From Planctomycetota bacterium (GTDB lineage Bacteria > Planctomycetota > Planctomycetia > Pirellulales > UBA1268): 64,000 nt of DNA. The notes under the pieces are model-generated. The model did no database searches and was not told the DNA's origin. It was given only the letters and a program-made list of their open reading frames with translations. Below, piece after piece: positions 53,743-62,560 of this stretch. A program made the translations under genes and the position numbers. Every line of letters starts with the position of its first letter. Positions within the stretch are counted from its first letter, which is position 1. The stretch covers positions 1-64,000 of the forward strand of contig QWOP01000070.1 in NCBI GenBank assembly GCA_003669605.1, given 5' to 3'.

Positions 53743-54731
53743 GAGCTGCTTTTATCACCCGGACAGGCGGGGCGGACGTGATCGAGGTCGGGCAGTTTCC
53801 CGATCCGCTGCCCGGACCGCGCCAGGTCTTGGTGCGGGTCCGGGCCTGCGCGGTCAATCCGATCGACACTTTCGTCCGTAGCGGGGCGGTGGCGTTTCCG
53901 CTTCCGCTGCCATTCATCGTGGGATGCGACCTGGCAGGCGAGGTTGTGGAAGTCGGTGCCGACGTCGTCGGCCTGAGGCCAGGAATGCGGGTCTGGGGAT
54001 CAAACCAAGGATTGCTGGGCCGACAGGGGACGTTTGCCGAATTGGCGGCAGTCGATGAACGATGGCTTTATCCCACGCCAGATTCTGTCTCCGACCGCGA
54101 CGCGGCAGCGGCGGCCCTGGTGTCGATCACCGCCCACCTGGGCCTGGTCACCCACGCTGCGTTGCAGTCTGGCGAGACGGTGTTCGTCAACGGTGCCTCC
54201 GGGGGGGTGGGCACGGCGGTTGTGCAAGTAGCACGGGCTCTGGAGGCCCGGGTGATCGGCACCGCCGGTACGGAGGAGAAGCGACAGCGAGTCAGGGACC
54301 TGGGTGCCGAGATGGTCTTCGACTATTCCCGGGAGGATTTGGTGGCGGTGGCACGGGCTGCGGCGCCGGGTGGGATCGACGTCTACTGGGAGACGCAGCG
54401 CGAACCGGCCTTCGATCGAGCCATCGACCTGCTTGCTGAGGAGGGGAGGATCGTCCTCATGGCTGGCCGCGACTCGCGGCCGCAGTTTCCGGTGGGGCCG
54501 TTCTATGTGAAGGGTTGCCGGATGGTGGGGTTTGCGATGTTCAAGGCGGACTGGCGGCGACAGGCCGCGGCGGCTATCGACATTAATCGCTGGATGGCCC
54601 AGGGGCGTCTGCGGGTGCCGATCGACCGAGTGCTGCCGCTCGAAGAGACCGCCTCGGCCCACGCTCTCCAAGAGGCCGGAACACTGGGGCGGACCGGCGC
54701 CTTGGCGGGGAAAATCGTCATCGAACCCTGA
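53739..54731 (+). CDS. NADPH:quinone reductase (MDR family)
   Basis: The 330-residue protein has an MDR catalytic domain without zinc ligands (VNPIDTFVRSGAVAFPLPLP, GCDLAGEVVEVGADVVGLRP) and a Rossmann domain (TVFVNGASGGVGTAVVQVAR). DVYWETQREPAFDRAIDLLA is less usual, where the family has a NVGG-like segment. It is probably a quinone or enone reductase. It is translationally coupled to the zinc-ribbon membrane protein. It is a homologue of, not a close copy of, the gene at 43243-44274. Confidence 0.88.
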   Translation: MRAAFITRTGGADVIEVGQFPDPLPGPRQVLVRVRACAVNPIDTFVRSGAVAFPLPLPFIVGCDLAGEVVEVGADVVGLRPGMRVWGSNQGLLGRQGTFAELAAVDERWLYPTPDSVSDRDAAAAALVSITAHLGLVTHAALQSGETVFVNGASGGVGTAVVQVARALEARVIGTAGTEEKRQRVRDLGAEMVFDYSREDLVAVARAAAPGGIDVYWETQREPAFDRAIDLLAEEGRIVLMAGRDSRPQFPVGPFYVKGCRMVGFAMFKADWRRQAAAAIDINRWMAQGRLRVPIDRVLPLEETASAHALQEAGTLGRTGALAGKIVIEP

Positions 54732-54809
54732 GCCGGCCGGCGGGGCGCTGCCGCTGCGAACGTCGTCCGGGAGCGTGCCATGCAATGGGAACGGGAATGG
54801 AGGCCTCCG

Positions 54810-55571
54810 ATGCCGTCAATTGCCTTGCCAAAGCAATCGCGTGCGCGATCGCCGCGGCGTCGGTCCCAACTGACCGCGATCGTCATCCGTGGACTAATGG
54901 TGGCGGTGCTCGTCGGTTGTCCGGGCCTGCCGCTTTCCGGGACGGGATCCGCATCGCATCGGGCGGTTGCGCAACTCCCCCCCGGAGCCAGATCGCCGGG
55001 AGGAGTCCGGACGGGGATCTTCGGGCTGGAGGCGAAGGGCAACAGGTTTGTCTATGTCTTCGATCGCTCGGCGAGCATGGGGCAGCCTGAGGGCGCGCCT
55101 TTGGCTGCAGCGAAGGAGGAATTGATCCGCAGCATTGATGAACTCGGCGACGTCCAGCAGTTCTACCTCATCTTCTATAACGAGCGACTGCAGGTCTTCT
55201 CCCCCCCGGGGACTCGGGGCAGGCTGCTCTTTGCCACCGAGGAAAATCGCCGCAGCGCCCGCCGATTCATCCAGGGGGTAAGAGCCGACGGAGGAACGCG
55301 GCATGCCGAACCGCTGGCGGCTGCGTTCCGGCTCGATCCCGACGTCATTTTTCTCCTCACCGACGCCGACGCCAAAGACGACCTCTCGGAGGCCGAACTG
55401 GAACGCCTCGCCCGCCTCGCCGGCGGCGCACGCTGCATGGTAGTGCAGTTCGGCGCCGAGGAGCAGCGCTCTTTGCGATTGGCGGAATTGGCAGCCCGCT
55501 GCGGGGGGAAGTATTTGGCGGTCTCACCCACCGCCGCGATGGATGACCTCATGGAAGCCGATGCACCCTAG
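54810..55571 (+). CDS. VWA-domain protein, membrane-anchored or secreted
   Basis: The 253-residue protein starts at the ATG at 54810, which has GGAGG 6 bp upstream; an ATG at 54780 is less likely. After a basic N-terminus and a hydrophobic segment (about 21-44) comes a von Willebrand A domain. VYVFDRSASM at 81-90 gives the MIDAS DxSxS, then YLIFYNERLQVFSPPG, and VIFLLTDADAKDDLSEAEL supplies the later Asp. It probably binds a partner protein or ligand through a metal ion. It is 78 bp after the quinone reductase gene. Confidence 0.82.
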   Translation: MPSIALPKQSRARSPRRRSQLTAIVIRGLMVAVLVGCPGLPLSGTGSASHRAVAQLPPGARSPGGVRTGIFGLEAKGNRFVYVFDRSASMGQPEGAPLAAAKEELIRSIDELGDVQQFYLIFYNERLQVFSPPGTRGRLLFATEENRRSARRFIQGVRADGGTRHAEPLAAAFRLDPDVIFLLTDADAKDDLSEAELERLARLAGGARCMVVQFGAEEQRSLRLAELAARCGGKYLAVSPTAAMDDLMEADAP

Positions 55572-55655
55572 CAACCCGTGGATACGCTGCGGGCCTTGCT
55601 GGAGGGGGCGGTCTCGAGTGCGCAGCAGTCGAAACAACCGCGTCTGTCCGAAGTA

Positions 55656-55679
55656 GAAAAAGTCCATAAATGACTTTTC
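55656..55679. repeat. left imperfect palindrome flanking the PEP-CTERM gene
   Basis: GAAAAAGTC and GACTTTTC pair around CATAAAT, with one extra A. It resembles the palindromes at 59101 and 40694 (GGAAAAAG...CTTTTTCC) and lies about 30 bp before the next gene's start. It may be a degenerate copy of that element. Confidence 0.5.
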
Positions 55680-55711
55680 GAACCAGCAGTGAAAACAACT
55701 TTCAAACCATC

Positions 55712-58700
55712 ATGATCGATAAATCCTTGCGCATTGTGCTGGCAGTTCTGCTCTTGGCTATCTCGGGGAGAGTGTATTCCCAAACAACTGATACGAGCTG
55801 GGACAGCATGCTCACCGGATCCCAGTGGTATGTGCCGACTCAGAATATGTTGTCCTACATGACAGTCGCATCGAATTTGACCCAGACTGTTCAAGCCGGG
55901 GATCAAACGCTCTGGTACATCGCCGATTGCGTGGATGGAGTTTTCACGGGGACCTCTTCGCAATCACTCACGGTCCCCATGTCTGGGGGAACACCCCAAA
56001 CGGCAACCGGTACGGTAATGAACGGAGTGATCAATAGTGCCGGACAGGTTCTGATCGATTTTACCGAGACAAACGGCGATGTCACGATAGCGCTTGGCAA
56101 CTATCGCAGCGTGAGCGGGTCTAATCTGATCGAGATGCAAATGTTTTCCCAAGTCACTACCGGTGCAAACGTCACCCATTGGGCCTACATGGCTCCCTAT
56201 TCAGGCTCTGATTACCCCCAGGACACTCCGACCGACCCAGCCCTCTTATCAACAAATTGGGAATGGATGCAGGGGACATCCTGGAAATTCAACGACGCCG
56301 CTCTGTGTGGGTCAAATGGCAGCGGCCTGTTCTCTGTCAGCACGTACAACAGCGGTTACTTTTATGGTTCTGGCACCAGCGCAAATGGCGACTTCACGTT
56401 GATTGGATCCGCGACGCCAGAGGGAAATCTGATTCTGGGGCTTATTGATAATGCAAGCGGCGTGAAGACAAGTCTCTTTGGGGCCATTGCCGGCAATAAT
56501 TCGAGTGCTTCAATGTCGTTAAGTACGTACACGACCGAAGGCATCACTGCGGGCCCCCCGGTCGCCACCGCCGAGGTTATTCCGGGGCCTATCGCCATCC
56601 TCTCTGTCGCCAACGGAGCTGCACTCTCCCTTGCCAGCGGCACAAGCACTTACGCCTATGCCTATGTCGGCAATACAGCCAATGATTCCAACAGTTCCCT
56701 CACGGTCACGAATGGAAATACGCTGCTGGCAAACTCCCAAAATCTCTCTGTGGGAAATCTGGGATCGGGCAACACGATGACGATTTCCAATGGGGCCGTG
56801 GTGGCCGACAGATCAGGGTTTGTCGGATACGATCCAGCATCTTCGAATAACTCGGTTCAGGTGACGGGAAGTAACTCAGTCTGGCAGAATAGCGCAGACC
56901 TCTACGTGGGTTACAGCGGAAGCAATAATAGCCTTCTGATTACGAGCGGTGCCGAGGTGAGTGCTTCCAACACTTACATCAGTTCGTTCGGAGGAACCGC
57001 CAATTCAGTGCAGATTTCAGACGCGGGGTCCGCCTTAACAAACAGCGGGTCGGTTTGGGTGGGAGCGTCCCCTATTGATTGGCCCGGTCTGGTGGGGACG
57101 GGGACGTTGACGATCACTTCAGGGGGGACGCTGAGCGCTGCGGATCTCATCATCTCTGGTACCACCGGCTCGGTCGGCACGGTAGAAGTCGGGCTCAAGG
57201 GAGGATCCGACTCACGTATGACCCTCAATGTTCCTCTCATAACTTTCGGCGAAGGAACGGGAAGTCTTGGCCTCAACCAGTCCGATACGCTGACAATCTG
57301 GGGTGCGATCGCAGGGGCGGCGAGTACGAGTTCGTATGCCATGATCCAGCAGTACGGCAGCGGCACGACGATTCTGACGGGGATCAGTCATACGGGCTTG
57401 GGGTACCGTGTCGACGGTGGCCAGTTGATGGTGGACGGAGGAATCCTCGATATTTACCTCGTCGACGCCATTGCGCCCGACGAGTTGGGAGGTCCTCGGA
57501 CCGTCACCGTCGGAAATAAGAACAGCGGCATCTCCCTCGTGGTGGCGAACGGGGGAGAGTTGCATTCCTTCGCTACGATCATCGGAACGGACCTTCAGAA
57601 GAACTCCGATGCCCTGACCACTTCCTCGAATAATTGGGCACTCATTACTGATCCCGGAAGCAAACTCATTGCGGGGGAGCTCCAGGTTGGCAATGTCAGC
57701 AGTGGCAACAGTCTTGTGATTCGCAATGGTGCGACTGTCTCGTCAACACTTTCCACGAGCATCGGCATCTCTGGATCCAATAACAGTGTCACTGTCGATG
57801 GCGCGGGGTCGTCGCTGACAAACGTTGGATCCCTGATTGTTGGAACCTACAGCCAGAGCTTCAATTCATCCGCTAATTCGCTGCTTGTGGCCAACGGCGG
57901 GAGCGTGACGAGCGGCTCGGCAACCATCGGAAACACCACGAGTGCTTTCGGTAATTCGGTGACTGTTTCCGGATCGGGATCATTATGGACGAATGACGGC
58001 GATGTGATCCTTGGGAATGGTGGATCAAGCAATAGCCTGAGTGTCACAAACGGAGGATGGATGGGAAGTGCCAACTTCTTCATCAGCAACACAAATACCT
58101 CTCTCGATAACTCTGTGCTTGTGACTGGCTCAAGCGGGATCTCTTCCACATTGAACACCACCGGGGCACTCTCGATCGGGTATGCGGGGAGCGGATCCTT
58201 GACTGTGGCAGATGGAGCCCTTGTTGTGGCCTCTGGTGGCATCGCGATCGCCTCATTGGCCGGTTCTGTGGGCACGCTGAACATCGGCTCTTTCGGAGGA
58301 GTTGACACGGCCGGCGCGATCACCGCCCCGGCGATCGTGTTTGGAGCAGGAACTGGCACCATCAACTTTAACCAAGTCAACGCCGTCACAATCGCAGCGA
58401 ACATCAGCGACAATGGCAATGGAGCGATCAATCAGTTGGGAAGCGGCACGACGATCCTCAATGGCAACAACAGCAGTTTCTCTGGTCTTACGAGCGTCAA
58501 GGCGGGAGTCTTGCTCGCCAACAGCAGTACGGCCCTTGGAACCTCTGCGGTGACGGTCACAAACTCGGGCACGCTCGGTGGTAATGGGAGCATTGGCGGT
58601 GCTGCCGCGATGACGAGCGGAGGAACACTCGCGCCAGGATATGACGGAGTCGGTTCGCTGAGCTTCACCAACGGTCTGACGCTGCAGGCGGGATCAACGA

Positions 58701-59092
58701 CCTTGTTCCTGCTCAATTCAATAAACAGCTTTACGTCGATCAATCTTCTTGGTGGAGGCGTTCAGTACGGAGGTGAGTTGGTCTTCAATATCGCAAGCTA
58801 TACCCCCAGTGCGGAGGATGTTTTCACCGTCTTCAATATGACGGGCGGGGCAACAGCGAGCGGGGATTTCTCGAGCATTGAGGTGGGAGGCACCTTTTTA
58901 ACTGATGCCAGCGGCATCTGGAGCGGAACAAACCCGCTTGGGGTTCGCTACCAGTTTCGCGATGCCACAGGGCAGCTCACGGTACGAATCGTTCCTGAAC
59001 CCTCACAGGTTTCGACCCTCCTCGCGACAGGCATCGCGGGACTCTTGATCGTTCGCTGCAGGAAGGGACTGGCCAGAGTGGCACTTCGATAG
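55712..59092 (+). CDS. large PEP-CTERM protein with PATR-type beta repeats
   Basis: The 1126-residue protein starts at the ATG at 55712 (MIDKSLRIVLAVLLLAISGR, a good signal peptide); an ATG at 55670 is possible but poorer. About residues 300-900 are repeats of the form SNNSLxVTNGG(A)xV(T/S)xxxxxIG, Asn/Ser/Gly-rich and beta-solenoid-like. Near 870-1020 are autotransporter-associated (PATR) repeats (LTSVKAGVLLANSSTALGTS, GTLGGNGSIGG). The C-terminus is VPEPSQVSTLLATGIAGLLI then RCRKG, a PEP-CTERM sorting signal processed by an exosortase. Composition is much richer in A/T than the neighbours, suggesting transfer or different constraint. Palindromes flank the gene. Confidence 0.88.
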   Translation: MIDKSLRIVLAVLLLAISGRVYSQTTDTSWDSMLTGSQWYVPTQNMLSYMTVASNLTQTVQAGDQTLWYIADCVDGVFTGTSSQSLTVPMSGGTPQTATGTVMNGVINSAGQVLIDFTETNGDVTIALGNYRSVSGSNLIEMQMFSQVTTGANVTHWAYMAPYSGSDYPQDTPTDPALLSTNWEWMQGTSWKFNDAALCGSNGSGLFSVSTYNSGYFYGSGTSANGDFTLIGSATPEGNLILGLIDNASGVKTSLFGAIAGNNSSASMSLSTYTTEGITAGPPVATAEVIPGPIAILSVANGAALSLASGTSTYAYAYVGNTANDSNSSLTVTNGNTLLANSQNLSVGNLGSGNTMTISNGAVVADRSGFVGYDPASSNNSVQVTGSNSVWQNSADLYVGYSGSNNSLLITSGAEVSASNTYISSFGGTANSVQISDAGSALTNSGSVWVGASPIDWPGLVGTGTLTITSGGTLSAADLIISGTTGSVGTVEVGLKGGSDSRMTLNVPLITFGEGTGSLGLNQSDTLTIWGAIAGAASTSSYAMIQQYGSGTTILTGISHTGLGYRVDGGQLMVDGGILDIYLVDAIAPDELGGPRTVTVGNKNSGISLVVANGGELHSFATIIGTDLQKNSDALTTSSNNWALITDPGSKLIAGELQVGNVSSGNSLVIRNGATVSSTLSTSIGISGSNNSVTVDGAGSSLTNVGSLIVGTYSQSFNSSANSLLVANGGSVTSGSATIGNTTSAFGNSVTVSGSGSLWTNDGDVILGNGGSSNSLSVTNGGWMGSANFFISNTNTSLDNSVLVTGSSGISSTLNTTGALSIGYAGSGSLTVADGALVVASGGIAIASLAGSVGTLNIGSFGGVDTAGAITAPAIVFGAGTGTINFNQVNAVTIAANISDNGNGAINQLGSGTTILNGNNSSFSGLTSVKAGVLLANSSTALGTSAVTVTNSGTLGGNGSIGGAAAMTSGGTLAPGYDGVGSLSFTNGLTLQAGSTTLFLLNSINSFTSINLLGGGVQYGGELVFNIASYTPSAEDVFTVFNMTGGATASGDFSSIEVGGTFLTDASGIWSGTNPLGVRYQFRDATGQLTVRIVPEPSQVSTLLATGIAGLLIVRCRKGLARVALR

Positions 59093-59100
59093 CAGCCTCT

Positions 59101-59127
59101 GGAAAAAGTCGTCTCTGAACTTTTTCC
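59101..59127. terminator. hairpin after the PEP-CTERM gene, right-hand palindrome
   Basis: GGAAAAAGT and ACTTTTTCC pair perfectly around a 9-base loop just after the stop at 59092, followed by ACGGGC. It can serve as terminator for the PEP-CTERM gene. Its shared form and flank with 40694-40724 and 55656-55679 are described in findings. Confidence 0.65.
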
Positions 59128-59208
59128 ACGGGCAGCGGGCGCGAAGTCCAGCCGCACCTTGACTGGCTGATCGACAGCCTGCCAGGAGGGCCCTGTCGGC
59201 CGCTGGGC

Positions 59209-60408
59209 TCAGTTGGTGCGGGAGCCGGTGGCGCTGCGTTGGACGCGGGGCGCGGCGGGGCGGACCTGTCCGTTTCGCGACTGCGGCGCGGCCGCCGTCC
59301 GCTGGCGGGCAGTGGCCTGAGACTGCTGTCGCGTCGCCTGGGGGAGTCGTCCCGGCTCGGTCACGAGGAATCGCGCTGGATCGGTGGCTGGGCTAGGGAG
59401 CGGTGCTGCTGCCGTCTCCGACGTCGCCGTGGCCTGGAGCGCTTCACGATCGGGAACGGTGAGAAACTGGATCGTCGAGGGCCGTCCCATCTGGCCAGAG
59501 CGGGGGTTCTGTTTCTCCACGGTGACCGGTGCCGCAGCCACCGTGTCGTCGGCCAGCGCTTGGGCAGAGGGTGTTCCGTCTACGCGGTTTGCGGAGGTGG
59601 CCGTCGATCCACCGGCAGCGGCACCCGCATCATCGACCGCGCTCGACGGTGAATTGGAGGCGACTGTCTCCGGTGCGACTTGAAGAGCGGTGCCGGGGTT
59701 GGCGGCGGGGACTGTTTCGGAAGACACGACGACCGGCTCAACGGCGAGCGATCCGGTGGGAGCCGGCGAGGGCTCGGCCGAGGGGGCCGTGCTGGTGGCT
59801 GGAGTCGCTGGGCTCTGGGTCGTCACGATCGACGTGGCCTGATCGGCAGCTTGTGCGGGCACTGTCGGCGCTGAGGGAGCGGCGACAATCGGCGCAAGGG
59901 GCGTTGCCGGAGGCCGTGTGGCGACTGTCGCGGGGATCCGCGCGGCGATTGTCGGGGCCGGTGAGACGACAGTCGTCGGCTCCCAGAGGTCGCCTTCGGC
60001 CGTGGTGCGGGGAGATGCCGTCATCGTGGCGATGCCACTGGAAGCCGGCTCACTTCCCCCTTCAAGTTTGCCCAATTGGACCGCCAGAATCGGCTGGCCT
60101 TCCCGGAGAGGATGGCGGACGACGAGGTTGTCGAGGTTGGCGCTGAGGCGCAGCGCCGACGACGGGACCATGGCCTTCGGCCAATCCTTCAACGCCACGT
60201 CCCAGACGGTGACGGGCGACCCGGCGGGCAGCGATCGCAACGCCACCAAAATCGGTTCCATCTCGACCTGTGGCCGGGATTGAGCGAGGTGCGTGTCGAG
60301 CACGCGGTTGACGCCGAAGGCCGCTGCCGCACCAGCGACGAGTGCGGCTCCGAAGACGGTGACCGCTCTGGGGCGGTGCGAGCGCGCAGATTCTGACGAC
60401 GTGGTCAT
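59209..60408 (-). CDS. CpaB/SAF-domain-like protein with long low-complexity tail
   Basis: The 399-residue protein starts at the ATG at 60408. A hydrophobic segment (AVTVFGAALVAGAAAAFGVN) is followed by a SAF-like domain at about 45-115 (EPILVALRSLPAGSPVTVWD, VRHPLREGQPILAVQLG), the pattern of CpaB/RcpC of Flp pilus assembly. From about 120 to the end the sequence is Ala/Pro/Thr/Ser-rich with no structure, ending in Arg/Gln-rich QRSATGSRTN. CpaB stabilises the pilus secretin ring, but no other Tad pilus genes are in the window. The upstream neighbour lies 216 bp away. Confidence 0.72.
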   Translation of the reverse strand: MTTSSESARSHRPRAVTVFGAALVAGAAAAFGVNRVLDTHLAQSRPQVEMEPILVALRSLPAGSPVTVWDVALKDWPKAMVPSSALRLSANLDNLVVRHPLREGQPILAVQLGKLEGGSEPASSGIATMTASPRTTAEGDLWEPTTVVSPAPTIAARIPATVATRPPATPLAPIVAAPSAPTVPAQAADQATSIVTTQSPATPATSTAPSAEPSPAPTGSLAVEPVVVSSETVPAANPGTALQVAPETVASNSPSSAVDDAGAAAGGSTATSANRVDGTPSAQALADDTVAAAPVTVEKQNPRSGQMGRPSTIQFLTVPDREALQATATSETAAAPLPSPATDPARFLVTEPGRLPQATRQQSQATARQRTAAAPQSRNGQVRPAAPRVQRSATGSRTN

Positions 60409-60624
60409 GAACGGTTCCGTGATCTGCGAGGCTGCTCCCCGCCGGACGGTGCCGGCGGCTGCGGCCGTGAGGGTGAGGCATCGTCTCCGCTCCACTCGAT
60501 CGGCATGCTTGGAATCCCCGCGCCATGTCATCCCTGCGGTGCTAGCGCTCCTTGCCAGGATGACGCAGGTTTCCTCCTCGGATGGCCGGAGGATCGCGGC
60601 AGAATCCCCCCATTCCGCCTGGCT

Positions 60625-61626
60625 TCAAGGTGCCTGGGGAAGGATTCCGGGAAACGGCGATCCGATGGCAGGAACAACCGGGGAGAACAGTCCCTCTCCC
60701 GCCGACGACAGCTCATCGCCCCCCTCGCTGCCACCGTTGCGGAGGGCAAACATCGGATCGATTCCCCTCGCCAGGGGCCGAAGGGCGAGGAGGCGCAGTT
60801 CCCGTCTTCCCTCCCCCCGCTGCCGAAACAGCGCATCACCGACGGTTGAGCCTGGTTCACCGGCTGGGCCGATCACCAGCATGGCATCGGCAGGGACATT
60901 TGTTTCGCAGCGGAGGCGGTCAAGCACCCGCTTGCGTTGCCCCGCCTCCAATTTGAAGGCGCCGTCTTCCCCCACGAACGTCCGCTCGTGGGGGCCGTGG
61001 CGGATCACCGGGACGAGTTCCACGCGGACGCGACCGTCGGCTGCCGGCCAAGCCCGCAGTGAAAAATGGGGAAGGGCATCGCTGTAGCTGGCGCCGCGGA
61101 CATCGCTCCCATCGTGCTCGAGCACCACCAGTTCTGGCCGGGCGCGGAGGCCGACCAGTTCGCTCTCCCGGCCCGGGAGGATCCGGAGCACGCGGCGGAT
61201 CACCGGCGGGGTGGCATCGGCGGTGTTGGCGGCAGGCGGCAGGCCCTCCTCGGTCGTCAGGGGAGGCTCGAGCGCTGCAAGCAACGGTCCTGGAAGGCCT
61301 CCCAAGAGAATCCCCGCCCGCAGGCCGTTGGCAGCCAGACGACGGCGGAGGTCGTCGTCGATCCGCTGTTCATCGACCTGCTGCCAGAGCAACTCGGCTT
61401 GCCCCGGATCGTCCTGATCAAAGCGGAGGAAGAAGACTTCCAGCGGAATCGTCTTGGCAGCGGGCCGCATCGACTTGCCGCCATACGGTCCGGCGGGGGA
61501 CGATTCGCTGTGGAGAAGCAGGCCGTCCAGCACCGGCGCCGAAAGACAGCCCTGCGCCGCGATCATGGCGCCCAGCAGCCAGCCGAGGCACCGATGCCGT
61601 GGTACGCCGTTGGCGGAAGGTCGCAT
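60625..61626 (-). CDS. putative lipoprotein, unknown function
   Basis: The 333-residue protein has an N-terminal hydrophobic segment ending at AAQGC, a plausible lipobox with Cys at about residue 27. The mature part is beta-rich and soluble (IPLEVFFLRFDQDDPGQAEL, RRVLRILPGRESELVGLRAR, FVGEDGAFKLEAGQRKRVLD). GDALFRQRGEGRRELRLLAL near the end is typical of a small planctomycete family I cannot name. It sits upstream of the CpaB-like gene on the same strand, so an envelope role is plausible but not shown. Confidence 0.7.
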   Translation of the reverse strand: MRPSANGVPRHRCLGWLLGAMIAAQGCLSAPVLDGLLLHSESSPAGPYGGKSMRPAAKTIPLEVFFLRFDQDDPGQAELLWQQVDEQRIDDDLRRRLAANGLRAGILLGGLPGPLLAALEPPLTTEEGLPPAANTADATPPVIRRVLRILPGRESELVGLRARPELVVLEHDGSDVRGASYSDALPHFSLRAWPAADGRVRVELVPVIRHGPHERTFVGEDGAFKLEAGQRKRVLDRLRCETNVPADAMLVIGPAGEPGSTVGDALFRQRGEGRRELRLLALRPLARGIDPMFALRNGGSEGGDELSSAGEGLFSPVVPAIGSPFPGILPQAP

Positions 61627-61775
61627 GGCGTGGAGCCTGCAGGAATGACCAACGCCGCCGGCAGACGATGCGGAAGCCGAGCGGGCGCCGAGAAGCCTTC
61701 GAGGGGGGAGAGGGTAGGCCCAGGCAGGATCGGCGTCAACGCCATGGCAGGGCCGCTGCCCCCCTCGACGGGCTG

Positions 61776-62531
61776 CTATCCCACCGCCTTGACGGCGTTG
61801 GCGAAGATCGTCAGCCCGACGCCACTGGCGGCGGCGTCGAGATGTGAATTCCAGGCGGGATGCTGCGTGGCATCGAGAAACCGCTCCGGGTGGGGCATGA
61901 GTCCCAACACCCGGCCTGTGGTGTCGCAGACCCCCGCCACATCCCCCTCGGATCCATTTGGATTGCAGGCGTGGGGGGCGTAGCGAAGCACGAGTTGTCC
62001 CGCGGCGGCGAGGGACTCGAAGTCGGCTGGAGAACGGGACACGAACCGGCCCTCACCGTGGGCCACGGGCAGATCGAACGGCGCGTCGAGCCCTTGCAGG
62101 AGCACGCACCTCCCAGGCGCGGCGCGAAGTTGCACCCAGCGATCGGTGAACTGTCCGGAGGTGTTGTGGGCCAACGACGCCCGTGGCTGGCCGTTTCCGT
62201 CCGCCACCAGCAGGCCGGTCTGCATCAGCACCTGAAAGCCGTTGCAGATCCCCAGCACCACACCTCCCCGGTCGCGGAACCGTGCCAGCAGATCGGCGAG
62301 CCTCGTCTTCAGCTCCAGCGAAAAAATCCGGCCGCTGGCGATGTCGTCGCCGTAGGAAAAGCCCCCCGGGATGCAGAGGATCTGGGAGTCGTCCGCCAGA
62401 GCCGGCTTCTGGGCCAGAGCCCGCACGTGCACGCGGCGACTGATCGCTCCGGCGCGCTCCAAGGCGTAGGCCGTTTCGTGATCGCAGTTGGTTCCGGGGG
62501 CCCGGAGGATGAGGGCTCGGGGGGAAAGCAT
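61776..62531 (-). CDS. purQ: phosphoribosylformylglycinamidine synthase, glutaminase subunit PurQ
   Basis: The 251-residue protein makes ammonia for FGAM synthase in purine synthesis. RALILRAPGTNCDHETAYAL is the N-terminal signature; CIPGGFSYGDDIASGRIFSL and VVLGICNGFQVLMQTGLL (nucleophile Cys) follow, then PVAHGEGRF and LGLMPHPERF with the catalytic His-Glu. The start is the ATG at 62531; more frame upstream lies within purL. The gene follows purL by 29 bp on the same strand. Confidence 0.94.
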   Translation of the reverse strand: MLSPRALILRAPGTNCDHETAYALERAGAISRRVHVRALAQKPALADDSQILCIPGGFSYGDDIASGRIFSLELKTRLADLLARFRDRGGVVLGICNGFQVLMQTGLLVADGNGQPRASLAHNTSGQFTDRWVQLRAAPGRCVLLQGLDAPFDLPVAHGEGRFVSRSPADFESLAAAGQLVLRYAPHACNPNGSEGDVAGVCDTTGRVLGLMPHPERFLDATQHPAWNSHLDAAASGVGLTIFANAVKAVG

Positions 62532-62560
62532 GAATAATTTCCAGGCCAGGGGAACAGGTG

